Of a DNA stretch of 21,176 bases, positions 1 through 6,129 are shown piece by piece. Origin of the DNA: a virus. The notes beneath the pieces are model-generated. The model did not search any database. It was not told the origin of the DNA and saw only the letters and a program-made list of their open reading frames with translations. Location: positions 1-21,176 of the IMG/VR virus record IMGVR_UViG_3300029893_000215; one strand, 5' to 3'. The position numbers and the translations under genes are program-made. How positions within the stretch are numbered: position 1 is the first letter of the stretch; each line of letters begins with the position of its first letter.

Positions 1-615
1 CAATGGAAGGAAGTCGTGGCCGCCGTGAAGGAGAAGAACCTCGTCGCCTTCATCGACATGGCCTACCAGGGCTTCGCCGACGGCATCAAGCAGGACGCCG
101 TCGCCCTCGACCTGTTCGCCGCTTCCGGCCTGCAGTTCTTCGTCTCCAGCTCCTTCTCGAAGTCCTTCTCGCTCTACGGCGAACGCGTCGGCGCGCTGAC
201 CATCGTCACCTCGAGCAAGGACGAATCGGCGCGCGTGCTCTCACAGGTCAAGCGCGTGATCCGCACCAACTACTCGAATCCGCCCACCCATGGCGGCGCC
301 GTCGTCGCCGCCTGCCTCGCCAGCCCCGAGCTGCGCCAAATGTGGGAAGACGAACTGGCCGGCATGCGCGACCGCATCCGCGCCATGCGCACCAGCCTGG
401 TCGAGAAGCTCGCCGCCAACGGTGCGCCCGACTTCGGCTTCATCAATGTCCAGCGCGGCATGTTTTCGTACACGGGCCTGACGACAGCCCAGGTGGAGAA
501 AATGCGCGCCGACTACGGCATCTACGCCGTCGGCACCGGCCGCATCTGCGTCGCCGCGCTCAACACGAAGAACATCGACTACGTCGCCAAGGCCATCGCC
601 GCCGTGATCAAGTAA
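1..615 (+). CDS. Aspartate/aromatic amino acid aminotransferase, class I (C-terminal part, 5' end cut by window)
   Basis: This PLP-dependent fold-type I transaminase moves an amino group between aspartate or aromatic amino acids and 2-oxoglutarate in the cytoplasm. The reading frame is open from base 1 and ends at TAA 613-615, so about 204 C-terminal residues are visible. The motif SSSFSKSFSLYGERVG holds the PLP-binding lysine and the conserved downstream Arg-Val-Gly. RTNYSNPPTHGG and, near the C-terminus, GRICVAALN are typical of the AspC/TyrB family. The real start lies outside the window; the GTG at 16 is internal. It is the last host gene before tRNA-Val and the prophage. AspC and TyrB cannot be told apart from this fragment. 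Confidence 0.9.
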   Translation, partial: QWKEVVAAVKEKNLVAFIDMAYQGFADGIKQDAVALDLFAASGLQFFVSSSFSKSFSLYGERVGALTIVTSSKDESARVLSQVKRVIRTNYSNPPTHGGAVVAACLASPELRQMWEDELAGMRDRIRAMRTSLVEKLAANGAPDFGFINVQRGMFSYTGLTTAQVEKMRADYGIYAVGTGRICVAALNTKNIDYVAKAIAAVIK

Positions 616-618
616 GGC

Positions 619-624
619 TATAAT
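619..624 (+). promoter_or_regulatory. -10 box of the tRNA-Val promoter
   Basis: A perfect TATAAT lies four bases after the aminotransferase stop codon and 18 bases before the tRNA. The stretch after it is very GC-rich (GCGCGCCGCGC), the kind of discriminator seen in stringently controlled stable-RNA promoters. No convincing -35 hexamer is visible about 17 bases upstream, inside the end of the aminotransferase gene. Confidence 0.6.
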
Positions 625-642
625 GCGCGCCGCGCAAGTGTC

Positions 643-717
643 GGGCGGTTAGCTCAGCGGTAGAGCACTGCCTTCACACGGCAGGGGTCACTGGTTCGAT
701 CCCAGTACCGCCCACCA
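643..717 (+). tRNA. tRNA-Val, anticodon CAC
   Basis: A complete cloverleaf can be drawn by eye. The acceptor stem pairs GGGCGGT with ACCGCCC, the D arm is GCTC/GAGC, and the anticodon stem CTGCC/GGCAG encloses the loop TTCACAC. The T arm is ACTGG/CCAGT with loop TTCGATC. The discriminator base is A and CCA is encoded. The anticodon CAC reads GUG valine codons. The gene is intact, so the prophage beside it did not integrate into the tRNA; Mu-like phages transpose rather than use tRNA attachment sites. Confidence 0.97.
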
Positions 718-737
718 ACACATCGCGCCTGAACAAG

Positions 738-765
738 GGCCTGGAAACCGATCCAGGCCTTTTTT
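738..765 (+). terminator. Intrinsic terminator of tRNA-Val
   Basis: A 7-bp GC-rich stem (GGCCTGG with CCAGGCC) and an 8-base loop are followed directly by six T residues. It starts about 20 bases after the tRNA and ends about 35 bases before the proposed prophage end, so the host transcription unit is left whole. Confidence 0.9.
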
Positions 766-809
766 CTTTGCCGCGTCCGCGTGTTCAGCGTCGGCGCCAC
801 TGTAAGCGC

Positions 810-853
810 GCGCGCGTTTTGGCACCGTTTTGCGCGCGTTTTGGCACTACTCC
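810..853. repeat. Tandem 22-bp repeats at the prophage right end (putative transposase-binding sites)
   Basis: GCGCGCGTTTTGGCAC occurs at 810-825 and again at 832-847, a period of exactly 22 bp. The second half-unit after copy two diverges. MuA end-binding sites are about 22 bp and lie side by side just inside the right end, so these fit R1/R2-like sites behind the TG at 801. The last bases of copy two fall inside the stop codon of the first phage gene. The role is inferred from spacing and place, not from sequence identity to Mu. Confidence 0.6.
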
Positions 854-1206
854 TCGGAATCTTTAACCGCAGACCAAGCATGCTGATCTAGGCGTATCAG
901 GGCCAGGAATGGGTTGATTTGCTGAAGGGTAGCCAGAAGGCCAAAAAAGTCGTCTGCCACGAACGTAGCGATTCCGGAGTTTTCACCCATCAGGTCGACA
1001 TAGTAAGTCGGCACAACACTATCTGATCTACGGCGATAGACAGCGACCGACGCCCCCATCACATCTGCATCGGAACTGGAAAATTCTCGCTGATAGCCGG
1101 CTTCCCAAATAGCCTCGGCAACGCTGCTGTAATTTGAATTGGCGGTAGGATCGACGGCAGGCACAAAACATCCGCCATTGATGTCCCATTTATAGCAATC
1201 CATCAT
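847..1206 (-). CDS. Hypothetical protein at the prophage end, low-GC cargo gene
   Basis: I do not recognise this 119-residue protein. It starts MMDCYKWDINGG, is acidic toward the C-terminus (ends AVKDSEE), and shows no signal peptide, membrane segment or known catalytic motif. A Shine-Dalgarno GGGAGG precedes the double ATG; the second ATG at 1203 is an alternative start. Its DNA is clearly less GC-rich than the surrounding late genes, suggesting separate acquisition. It is the last gene before the phage end, and its stop codon overlaps the terminal repeat. In Mu this slot lies beyond mom and holds no gene of this kind, so it is probably a moron, perhaps for superinfection exclusion or anti-defence, but no motif supports a specific function. 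Confidence 0.75.
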   Translation of the reverse strand: MMDCYKWDINGGCFVPAVDPTANSNYSSVAEAIWEAGYQREFSSSDADVMGASVAVYRRRSDSVVPTYYVDLMGENSGIATFVADDFFGLLATLQQINPFLALIRLDQHAWSAVKDSEE

Positions 1207-1253
1207 CAGCCTCCCTTAGAAATGAAGGCTGATAATACGCCTGATAAATAGCC

Positions 1254-2000
1254 TTATCCGCCCCGAAGCCGCTCCGCCGAGACCCCGAAGTAATGCCTGC
1301 TAGCCTCGATCCCGACGAACCGCTTTCCCTGGGCTAGGGCCGCCACGCCAGTCGTCGCCGACCCCATGAACGGATCGAGGATTCTGGGGCCGCAGGCGGC
1401 CACAATATCCTCCATCAGGGGTAACGGTTTGCCTACCTGGTGCAGCTTGCCGCCGGCCTGCGGATTGACCCGAAATACCCCCGGCGAGTAACGCTCACCT
1501 TTAAGCGCACCTTTGCTGCCCCAGACGATGTATTCGGCCTGGCTGCGAAAGCCGCCCTTGTAGGGGCGGGCGCCGCCGGTCTTGTCCCATACCGCGATGC
1601 CGCGCCACGTTACTCCGGCGGCCTGCATGGCGTCGGTGGTAACGGGTAGTTGGCGCCAGTCGCTGAAGACGACCATCAGGCCGCCATCGGCCAGCTTTTC
1701 GAGGCACAGGCCCATCCAGAGCGCCGACCAATGCAGGTAGCTGCGCTGGTCTTTTGTGTCGCCAAGGAAGTCGGGGTATTTCGCCGCGCCGCTGTTGAGG
1801 TATTTGTCGCCGGTCGAGCGGGCGCGGTCGCCCTTGGATTGTCCGCCCGAGCTGTAGGGCGGGTCCGTCACCACGGCATCGAAGGGGCCGGCGATGCCCG
1901 GCAGGATCGCCAGACAGTCGCCTCGGTAGAGCTCGGCCCCTTCGAGCGTTACATGGTCCGGGTTGTTAAAGATCGGGGTGCTACTGCTTCTCTTGGCCAT
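1254..2000 (-). CDS. Phage DNA methyltransferase, N6-adenine/N4-cytosine type (beta order), in the mom position
   Basis: This 248-residue SAM-dependent enzyme should methylate an exocyclic amino group of adenine or cytosine, probably protecting phage DNA from restriction. The catalytic motif DPPY is at residues 46-49. The SAM-binding motif DPFMGSATTG is at 209-218, followed by FVGIEASRHYF. This IV-then-I order places it in the beta group of the N6_N4_Mtase family (PF01555). DPPY favours adenine, but N4-cytosine is not excluded. No restriction endonuclease lies beside it, so it is an orphan enzyme. The Shine-Dalgarno AAGGAA lies inside the upstream com-like gene, which overlaps it by 20 bases. 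The start codon sits in a hairpin, suggesting translational control by Com. Confidence 0.93.
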   Translation of the reverse strand: MAKRSSSTPIFNNPDHVTLEGAELYRGDCLAILPGIAGPFDAVVTDPPYSSGGQSKGDRARSTGDKYLNSGAAKYPDFLGDTKDQRSYLHWSALWMGLCLEKLADGGLMVVFSDWRQLPVTTDAMQAAGVTWRGIAVWDKTGGARPYKGGFRSQAEYIVWGSKGALKGERYSPGVFRVNPQAGGKLHQVGKPLPLMEDIVAACGPRILDPFMGSATTGVAALAQGKRFVGIEASRHYFGVSAERLRGG

Positions 2001-2163
2001 CGGTCGTTTCCTTTCGGCACGACGCTCGATGGCGCTCTTGGGTGAAGGGGCTCGCGGCCCTCTGGAAATTCAACGTCCCGCACTTGGGACATTTGATAGC
2101 GATGCGGCTGTATTCAGCCTCCGCCAGTTTTCTGTTGCAGTTACCACATCTGATCGTTTCCAC
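1981..2163 (-). CDS. com: Com-like zinc-finger translational activator
   Basis: This is a 60-residue protein of the Mu Com family (PF10122), a small RNA-binding zinc finger that activates translation of the downstream DNA-modification gene. Four cysteines in two CxxC knuckles are at residues 6, 9, 25 and 28 (IRCGNCNRKL and IKCPKCGTLN), with a basic tail. The GTG at 2163 was chosen because the protein then begins VETIRC, matching Mu Com (MKSIRC) in position and giving nearly the same length (62 residues in Mu). No strong Shine-Dalgarno precedes it, and an upstream start such as the TTG at 2349 is possible but would add an unconserved extension into the previous gene. Its 3' end overlaps the methyltransferase gene by 20 bases, as com overlaps mom in Mu. 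Confidence 0.85.
   Translation of the reverse strand: METIRCGNCNRKLAEAEYSRIAIKCPKCGTLNFQRAASPFTQERHRASCRKETTDGQEKQ
1996..2033 (-). promoter_or_regulatory. mRNA hairpin masking the methyltransferase start codon (Com-type translational switch)
   Basis: In the minus-strand mRNA, GCCATCG (2033-2027) pairs with CGATGGC (2002-1996), and GTCGT (2023-2019) pairs with ACGAC (2007-2003). This gives 12 base pairs with one 3-base bulge. The ATG at 2000-1998 is within the outer stem. The 11-base loop at 2018-2008 contains the Shine-Dalgarno AAAGGAA. In Mu, the mom start is held in an inhibitory stem-loop that Com opens by binding the mRNA; this arrangement is analogous. The pairing is seen directly; Com control is inferred from the gene order. 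Confidence 0.7.
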
Positions 2164-2195
2164 GTCAAAGCCCGATTCTTGTAGCCTTTGCCCCG

Positions 2196-2207
2196 CCGTG
2201 ATCACGG
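2196..2207. promoter_or_regulatory. 12-bp perfect palindrome with central GATC upstream of com
   Basis: CCGTGATCACGG is a perfect dyad lying 32 bases upstream of the proposed com start, in the 130-bp gap between com and the hydrolase gene. In Mu, the mom promoter is set by the activator C and by Dam methylation of GATC sites that block OxyR. A dyad containing GATC at the corresponding place could be an activator or repressor site. No clear -10/-35 pair is visible here, so this is suggestive only. Confidence 0.35.
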
Positions 2208-2293
2208 TGACGGGTCTTCGGCCATGATGCAGGCTGTCGCTGCTGATTGGCGGCCGGCTTGGGTGTTCCTGCACCCCTGCCGGTCGCCCGTCC

Positions 2294-2815
2294 TTATTTA
2301 ACAGCGCCCCGCTTGATTGCGTCCTTTCTCCCAAAGATTGCGACCTCAAGATCGGCCGGGCTCGGCACTTCCGGGAAGCGCACGCGCCAGCCGCAGGCGA
2401 TCAGGATGTCGCCGACGCGCTCCGAGCAGATGATCCCGCCGAAGTTCGGCGTCGACCGGCCGAACAGGTGATAGACGGGCCGCAGCGCGAAGGCGAGGTA
2501 GTCGCGCCAGCCGTAGAGCAGGTCGAGCAGCGATTCCAGCGAGTGCTCGCCGCTGAAGGTGTCGGCCAGGCGCTCGCGCTCATCCACGACGAGCCGGTCG
2601 AGGCGCGCCGGATCGACAGGCACCGGCACCCCGACCAGAACGACGTTGGCCGGAGCGTAGAGGCCGTCCCAGCGCCGCTTGCGGAAGATCCAGTGCTGGT
2701 CGTAGAACCAGCCGTCGGGCGAGACGAGGCCGACGTGGTAGCAGTGGCTGCCCGTCCAGAATTTCGTCAGCCGGCCGCTGATCTTCTTTCGGCTGTAGAT
2801 GAAGGCAACCTGCAT
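2294..2815 (-). CDS. Permuted papain-fold (NlpC/P60- or YiiX-like) hydrolase
   Basis: The 173-residue product shows the order seen in circularly permuted papain-like enzymes: histidine near the N-terminus (GSHCYHVGLV, His24/His27) and cysteine late (GGIICSERVGDIL, Cys130-Ser-Glu). Such enzymes hydrolyse amide or thioester bonds, in peptidoglycan, lipids or lipoproteins. No signal peptide or membrane segment is visible. The ATG directly follows the stop codon of the fibre assembly gene, with GAGG 8 bases upstream. In Mu-like phages a small gene of unknown role is common here, after the tail fibres. It could act on the cell envelope or modify a host lipid or protein. The fold assignment is moderate; the substrate is unknown. 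Confidence 0.6.
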   Translation of the reverse strand: MQVAFIYSRKKISGRLTKFWTGSHCYHVGLVSPDGWFYDQHWIFRKRRWDGLYAPANVVLVGVPVPVDPARLDRLVVDERERLADTFSGEHSLESLLDLLYGWRDYLAFALRPVYHLFGRSTPNFGGIICSERVGDILIACGWRVRFPEVPSPADLEVAIFGRKDAIKRGAVK

Positions 2816-3373
2816 CTACAGCGCCTCAAGCTCAACCTCGGCCGCCGCCTGCGCGACCTGCACGCCGGCGACGTCGGCCGCATTGCCGGCTGCCACCTTG
2901 CCGCGACGACGCGCGCTCTCGATCTGCGCGGCCTTGAATTCCCAGGCCGCGCCCTCGGCGAGGATCGCGTCGGCGGCTTCCTGCGGCGTCGCGCCGGTGG
3001 CATCGACTTCGGCCTGCACCAGACCGGGCACGGCGCCGGCGTAGCCGGCGCCCTTGAAGGCGGCGGCCTGCTGCGCCTTGAGCAGGTAGGTGGCCTCCTG
3101 ACCCGGCGCGATGGTGATGTAGCGCGCGCGCGCCACGCCGGCCGCGCGGTCGATGGCCGCCAGCGCGGCGGCCTTCACTTCGCCCAAAGTCGGCGCCGGC
3201 GGATCGGCGAGCATCGGCCGGCCCTCGCCATCGGCGACGATGCGCATCCCTTGCGACTGGCCGTCCAACAGTGCGGCATGTTCTTGAGGGGTGATCTCGA
3301 CGGCGTCGGCCGGGATGTTGTCGCCGTGAATTGCGCTGGCATAGAACGCGCCGGTTGTTTTTGAAAAATACAT
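2816..3373 (-). CDS. Tail fibre assembly protein (Mu U-like position)
   Basis: This 185-residue protein begins MYFSKTTGAFYASAIHGDNI and continues with an EITPQEHAALLDGQSQG segment, a layout common to tail fibre assembly/chaperone proteins next to fibre genes. The middle is rich in Ala and Gln, with a helical C-terminal half (residues about 60-185) likely to be coiled. Such proteins help fold or attach the fibre and are usually not prominent in the virion. AAGGAG precedes the ATG. It follows the tail fibre gene by 9 bases, matching Mu S-U order. The C-terminal half is not one I can assign to a named domain. Confidence 0.72.
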   Translation of the reverse strand: MYFSKTTGAFYASAIHGDNIPADAVEITPQEHAALLDGQSQGMRIVADGEGRPMLADPPAPTLGEVKAAALAAIDRAAGVARARYITIAPGQEATYLLKAQQAAAFKGAGYAGAVPGLVQAEVDATGATPQEAADAILAEGAAWEFKAAQIESARRRGKVAAGNAADVAGVQVAQAAAEVELEAL

Positions 3374-3382
3374 GATGGCTCC

Positions 3383-4021
3383 TTAATGACCGATGGCGAT
3401 CACGCCCACGACAGTGGTCTGCGCGGTGCCGTTGTTGACGGTGACTTGTGTGGTCGATGGCGTCGCGTTGATGGACACGTACTGCCCCGCCGATCCCCAG
3501 TCGCCGCCGAGCGCGAACAGACCGGCCGTCGGGAACGCCACCGGCAAGGTTATTGCCAGCGAAGAACTCGCGTTCACGGTCGCGGTGACCCACTGAATGA
3601 TCAGACTCCGCCGCACCCCAGACGTCTTGTCCCTGAACGGAATAGTCACGTAGTCATTACCTCCGGTACCACCAGCACCGAGCAAGCCAGCCAGAAGCGT
3701 GGCGGGTGTAACGGCACGCGCGGCATCCGTGCCAGCAAGCACTTCAGCGTCGGTGGCCAGCTCGACGAGGCCTTGGGCTTCTTCGGTGGCGGCCGGCACC
3801 TCGGGGATGCTCGCCGCGATCAGCGCCGCGATGGCCTGCGCGAGCTGCGTGTTGTCTTCCTTGTCGAGTTCGTCGCCGGCGAGGTCGATGACGTTGGCGA
3901 TTTCCTCCTGGAGTGCGTTGAGCCAGTCGGCGGTGACCGTCGTGGCGGGCACGGTACCCGACGGGTTGCCCTCGGTGAACAGGCCGCCAGGGGCGGCGGT
4001 GACGTGGTCGATTCTGTGCAT
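3383..4021 (-). CDS. Short tail fibre protein with gp53-like C-terminal domain
   Basis: The 212-residue product starts MHRIDHVTAAPGGLFTEGNP, an N-terminal sequence common in baseplate-attached fibres. A repeat-type segment follows (QGLVELATDAEVLAGTDAAR, residues about 85-105), then a beta-rich tip from SLIIQWVTATV to the terminal VVGVIAIGH, resembling the receptor-binding gp53-like fold of short fibres. It is less than half the length of Mu S (about 500 residues), so the shaft is very short or trimmed. AAGGAG lies just before the ATG, directly after the gp48 stop. As the adhesin it would set host range; no invertible or second fibre cassette is seen. Confidence 0.8.
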   Translation of the reverse strand: MHRIDHVTAAPGGLFTEGNPSGTVPATTVTADWLNALQEEIANVIDLAGDELDKEDNTQLAQAIAALIAASIPEVPAATEEAQGLVELATDAEVLAGTDAARAVTPATLLAGLLGAGGTGGNDYVTIPFRDKTSGVRRSLIIQWVTATVNASSSLAITLPVAFPTAGLFALGGDWGSAGQYVSINATPSTTQVTVNNGTAQTTVVGVIAIGH

Positions 4022-4030
4022 GGCGGCTCC

Positions 4031-4627
4031 TTAACCGTAAGCAAACAAAACGTGGGTGTGGGCCGGCTTCAGCCGGGTGATGACGCATTCGAGCAACTCG
4101 TTGCCCCAGGCGCGCAGGGGGTCGCCGGCGCAAGAGCGGCCGGCGGCGAAGTCGACGATGGTGGTCTCCGGCGCGTTGACCTGCCAGGCGAAGATCCACT
4201 CGTCGTTCGTCAGCGCGTCGCCGGCGCAGGACTGGCCGGCGCGGAACGGCCGGAACTCGGTGACCGTGATCGCATAGCCCAGGCTGGCAGCCAGCGCGAT
4301 GTAGTAAGCAGCGCTCTGCCCGCCGATAGTGGTGAGCTTGCCGACCAGCGCGGCGCGGCGCTGGGCCGTGGTCTGCGCGCCAGCCAGCGCCTCGACGCAG
4401 GCATCGGGCAGACCGGCCACGCGCTCCCAGTCGGCGAGCAGCTCGGCGGTGGTTCGTGGGTCGGCTTCTTCGACCAGGTCGGCGGCGCGGGCGTCGATGC
4501 GCGCCATTTCGTCGGCCCAAGCGGCGAGTAGCCGGGTCAGCTCGGCGTCGGCGTCGCGCGGCCAGGCCGGGCCTTGCGGCAGCAGCGCCTGAAGCTGGGC
4601 AAGGTAATCGGTGGCGGTCAGGCCCAT
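4031..4627 (-). CDS. Mu gp48-like baseplate/tail protein (YmfQ, DUF2313)
   Basis: This 198-residue protein matches the YmfQ/gp48 family (PF10076), a small baseplate component that follows gp47 in Mu-like phages. Typical features are the start (YLAQLQALLPQGPAWP), the central WERVAGLPDAC, an INxxTIGGQSAAYYIALA-like segment, and the C-terminal WGNELLECVITRLKPAHTHV. Two CAGD repeats (SCAGDALTN and SCAGDPLRAWG) are also family hallmarks. The start overlaps the end of the baseplate J gene by 10 bases, and the fibre gene follows after 9 bases. Confidence 0.9.
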   Translation of the reverse strand: MGLTATDYLAQLQALLPQGPAWPRDADAELTRLLAAWADEMARIDARAADLVEEADPRTTAELLADWERVAGLPDACVEALAGAQTTAQRRAALVGKLTTIGGQSAAYYIALAASLGYAITVTEFRPFRAGQSCAGDALTNDEWIFAWQVNAPETTIVDFAAGRSCAGDPLRAWGNELLECVITRLKPAHTHVLFAYG

Positions 4628-5670
4628 GTGATTGTCCCGAAGGTGGCCATCTCACCGACGGCATGCGTCACGTTCGCGGCCGGCACGGTAAGCGTGTGAT
4701 CGTTCTCGCCAGCGGCCAGCGAGATCGCCTCACGGATGTGCGACAGCAGGATCGTGGCGCCCGGCTCGGACTCGCGGCGCAGCAGGTCGCGCAGCTCGGC
4801 CTCGATGGCGGCACGGATCGCGGAGGTGTCCGGTGTAATCGAGATCGTGAAGTCGAGCGGTACGGCAACGGGCGCGACCACGGTCAGGTCGGCCGTCACC
4901 GGCCGCAGCGCATCGATGTACGCCTGTACCGCCGCGACCTCGCCGGCATCCGGGATCGGGCTGGCATCGTCGTCGCGCACGAAGCGCACGGTGACGGTGC
5001 CAAGGCCGAGTTCCTGCGGGTAGCACCAGGCGCGCGTGACGCCCGCCACTTCGAGCGCCCAGGCGACGTAGTCGTGCGACGCCCCGCCATGCGGCGGCGC
5101 CTGGATGCGGGCCAGCAGCCGCGCGCGCAGGCTGTCGTCGCTTTCGATATCGGCGCCGCCGGTGAGAGCGCCCGCGGTGACGGTGGCCGTCGAATTGACG
5201 CCGGCGATGGGCGCTTCCAGATTCAGCACCGAGGCCGCGACCGCGTTACCCACCTGCCCCACCGCACTCGCGGTAACGCCTACCTCGACCGACCCACCAG
5301 CGACGACGCCCTCGGCCGTCGTGACGTATTCCGCGCCGTCCGAGCGCAGCAGCGGCGTGCCGACGGGGATCGTCGCGCCGTTGGTGCCGGTGAAAACGAC
5401 CGCACCGATGGCCGGCGCCGCCGCAAGGCGTGGCACCTTCCAGATCGACGCGTGGCGCTCCAGCATTTCCGACTCGGCCGTATCCGGCAGCACCTGCCGC
5501 GCGATCCAGTCGAGGTAGCCGTAAAGGCCGTGCGCGGCGCCGGAATGCACGCGCGCCAGCACGTTCAGGTTCGAGCGGCGCAGCCGGGCGTCGGCGCCGG
5601 GCAGGCGCGTCTCGATGTCCGCTTCGGCGCGGGCGATCAGGGTCGGCAGGGCGGGGCGGGAAAAAGGCAT
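4618..5670 (-). CDS. Baseplate J-like protein (Mu gp47)
   Basis: The 350-residue protein belongs to the Baseplate_J family (PF04865), which forms the wedge around the tail hub in contractile tails. It opens MPFSRPALPTLIARAEADIE, the usual start of gp47, and carries the LARVHSGAAHGLYGYLDWIA segment at about residues 39-58. A beta-rich middle (FTGTNGATIPVGTPL) and the EVAGVTRAWCYP stretch follow. The C-terminus is an alpha/beta domain ending FGTITWA. AGGACA precedes the ATG. It lies between gp46 and gp48, with a 9-base gap and a 10-base overlap respectively, as in Mu. Confidence 0.94.
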   Translation of the reverse strand: MPFSRPALPTLIARAEADIETRLPGADARLRRSNLNVLARVHSGAAHGLYGYLDWIARQVLPDTAESEMLERHASIWKVPRLAAAPAIGAVVFTGTNGATIPVGTPLLRSDGAEYVTTAEGVVAGGSVEVGVTASAVGQVGNAVAASVLNLEAPIAGVNSTATVTAGALTGGADIESDDSLRARLLARIQAPPHGGASHDYVAWALEVAGVTRAWCYPQELGLGTVTVRFVRDDDASPIPDAGEVAAVQAYIDALRPVTADLTVVAPVAVPLDFTISITPDTSAIRAAIEAELRDLLRRESEPGATILLSHIREAISLAAGENDHTLTVPAANVTHAVGEMATFGTITWA

Positions 5671-5679
5671 CGCGGTGTC

Positions 5680-6129
5680 CTAGATAGAGTTCCAGATGGT
5701 CTCGAAGCGGTAGCGCACCGGCTGGCCGTTCGGTCGCGAGATCGCGACGGCCAGGCCGAGCACTTCGTCGCGCGGAATGAAGGCATCGACCTCGACGCGG
5801 CTGGCCACGCCGTCGCGCACCAGCCAGGCCAGCGCCTCCTCGGCGTAGCCCTTGGCCTCGGCCAGCACCGCGGGCAACTGCTTGCGCCGGCCGAGCAGCC
5901 ACAGGCGCGAGCCGAAGCGGTCGCCGTCGACAGTGGCGTAGGCATCGCCCCACCAGCCGCGCACGTCGCCGGGCGCCGGCACATCGTCCGAGGCGAGCGC
6001 GCGGGCGTCGGAGAAAAGCGACAGGATAACCGCCGTGTCGAGCCCAGCGTCGCTGGCCAGGCCGGGCGCGGCCATAAGCCAGTCGGCGCCCTTTTCGTAA
6101 CTGATGAAGATCGTGCGAATATCCGTCAT
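5680..6129 (-). CDS. Mu gp46-like baseplate wedge protein
   Basis: This 149-residue protein matches the GP46 family (PF07409), the gp25-like wedge component that initiates the sheath. It has the family start MTDIRTIF, then LDTAVILSLFSDARA, RGWWGD near residue 58, GSRLWLLGR near 73, and a C-terminus ending ETIWNSI. The ATG at 6129 was preferred over one 39 bases upstream because it overlaps the gp45 stop as ATGA, has GGTGAG upstream, and starts the conserved sequence. Confidence 0.92.
   Translation of the reverse strand: MTDIRTIFISYEKGADWLMAAPGLASDAGLDTAVILSLFSDARALASDDVPAPGDVRGWWGDAYATVDGDRFGSRLWLLGRRKQLPAVLAEAKGYAEEALAWLVRDGVASRVEVDAFIPRDEVLGLAVAISRPNGQPVRYRFETIWNSI

Noticed and set aside
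643-717. tRNA-Val as the integration site of an integrase-type element
   Set aside because: The phage is Mu-like, no integrase is seen, the tRNA is complete, and the inferred junction lies about 80 bases beyond it after the terminator.
654-881. Minus-strand reading frame across the tRNA and terminator (ends in a YWDRTSDPCRVK-type peptide)
   Set aside because: It is the complement of tRNA-Val and its terminator, a well-known spurious protein pattern next to tRNAs.
1254-2000. Complete restriction-modification system
   Set aside because: Only the methyltransferase is recognisable; the adjacent 119-residue protein has no nuclease motif such as PD-(D/E)xK or HNH.
2468-3364. 298-codon plus-strand open frame
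   Set aside because: It is opposite the hydrolase and fibre assembly genes, with no family pattern and no matching start signal.
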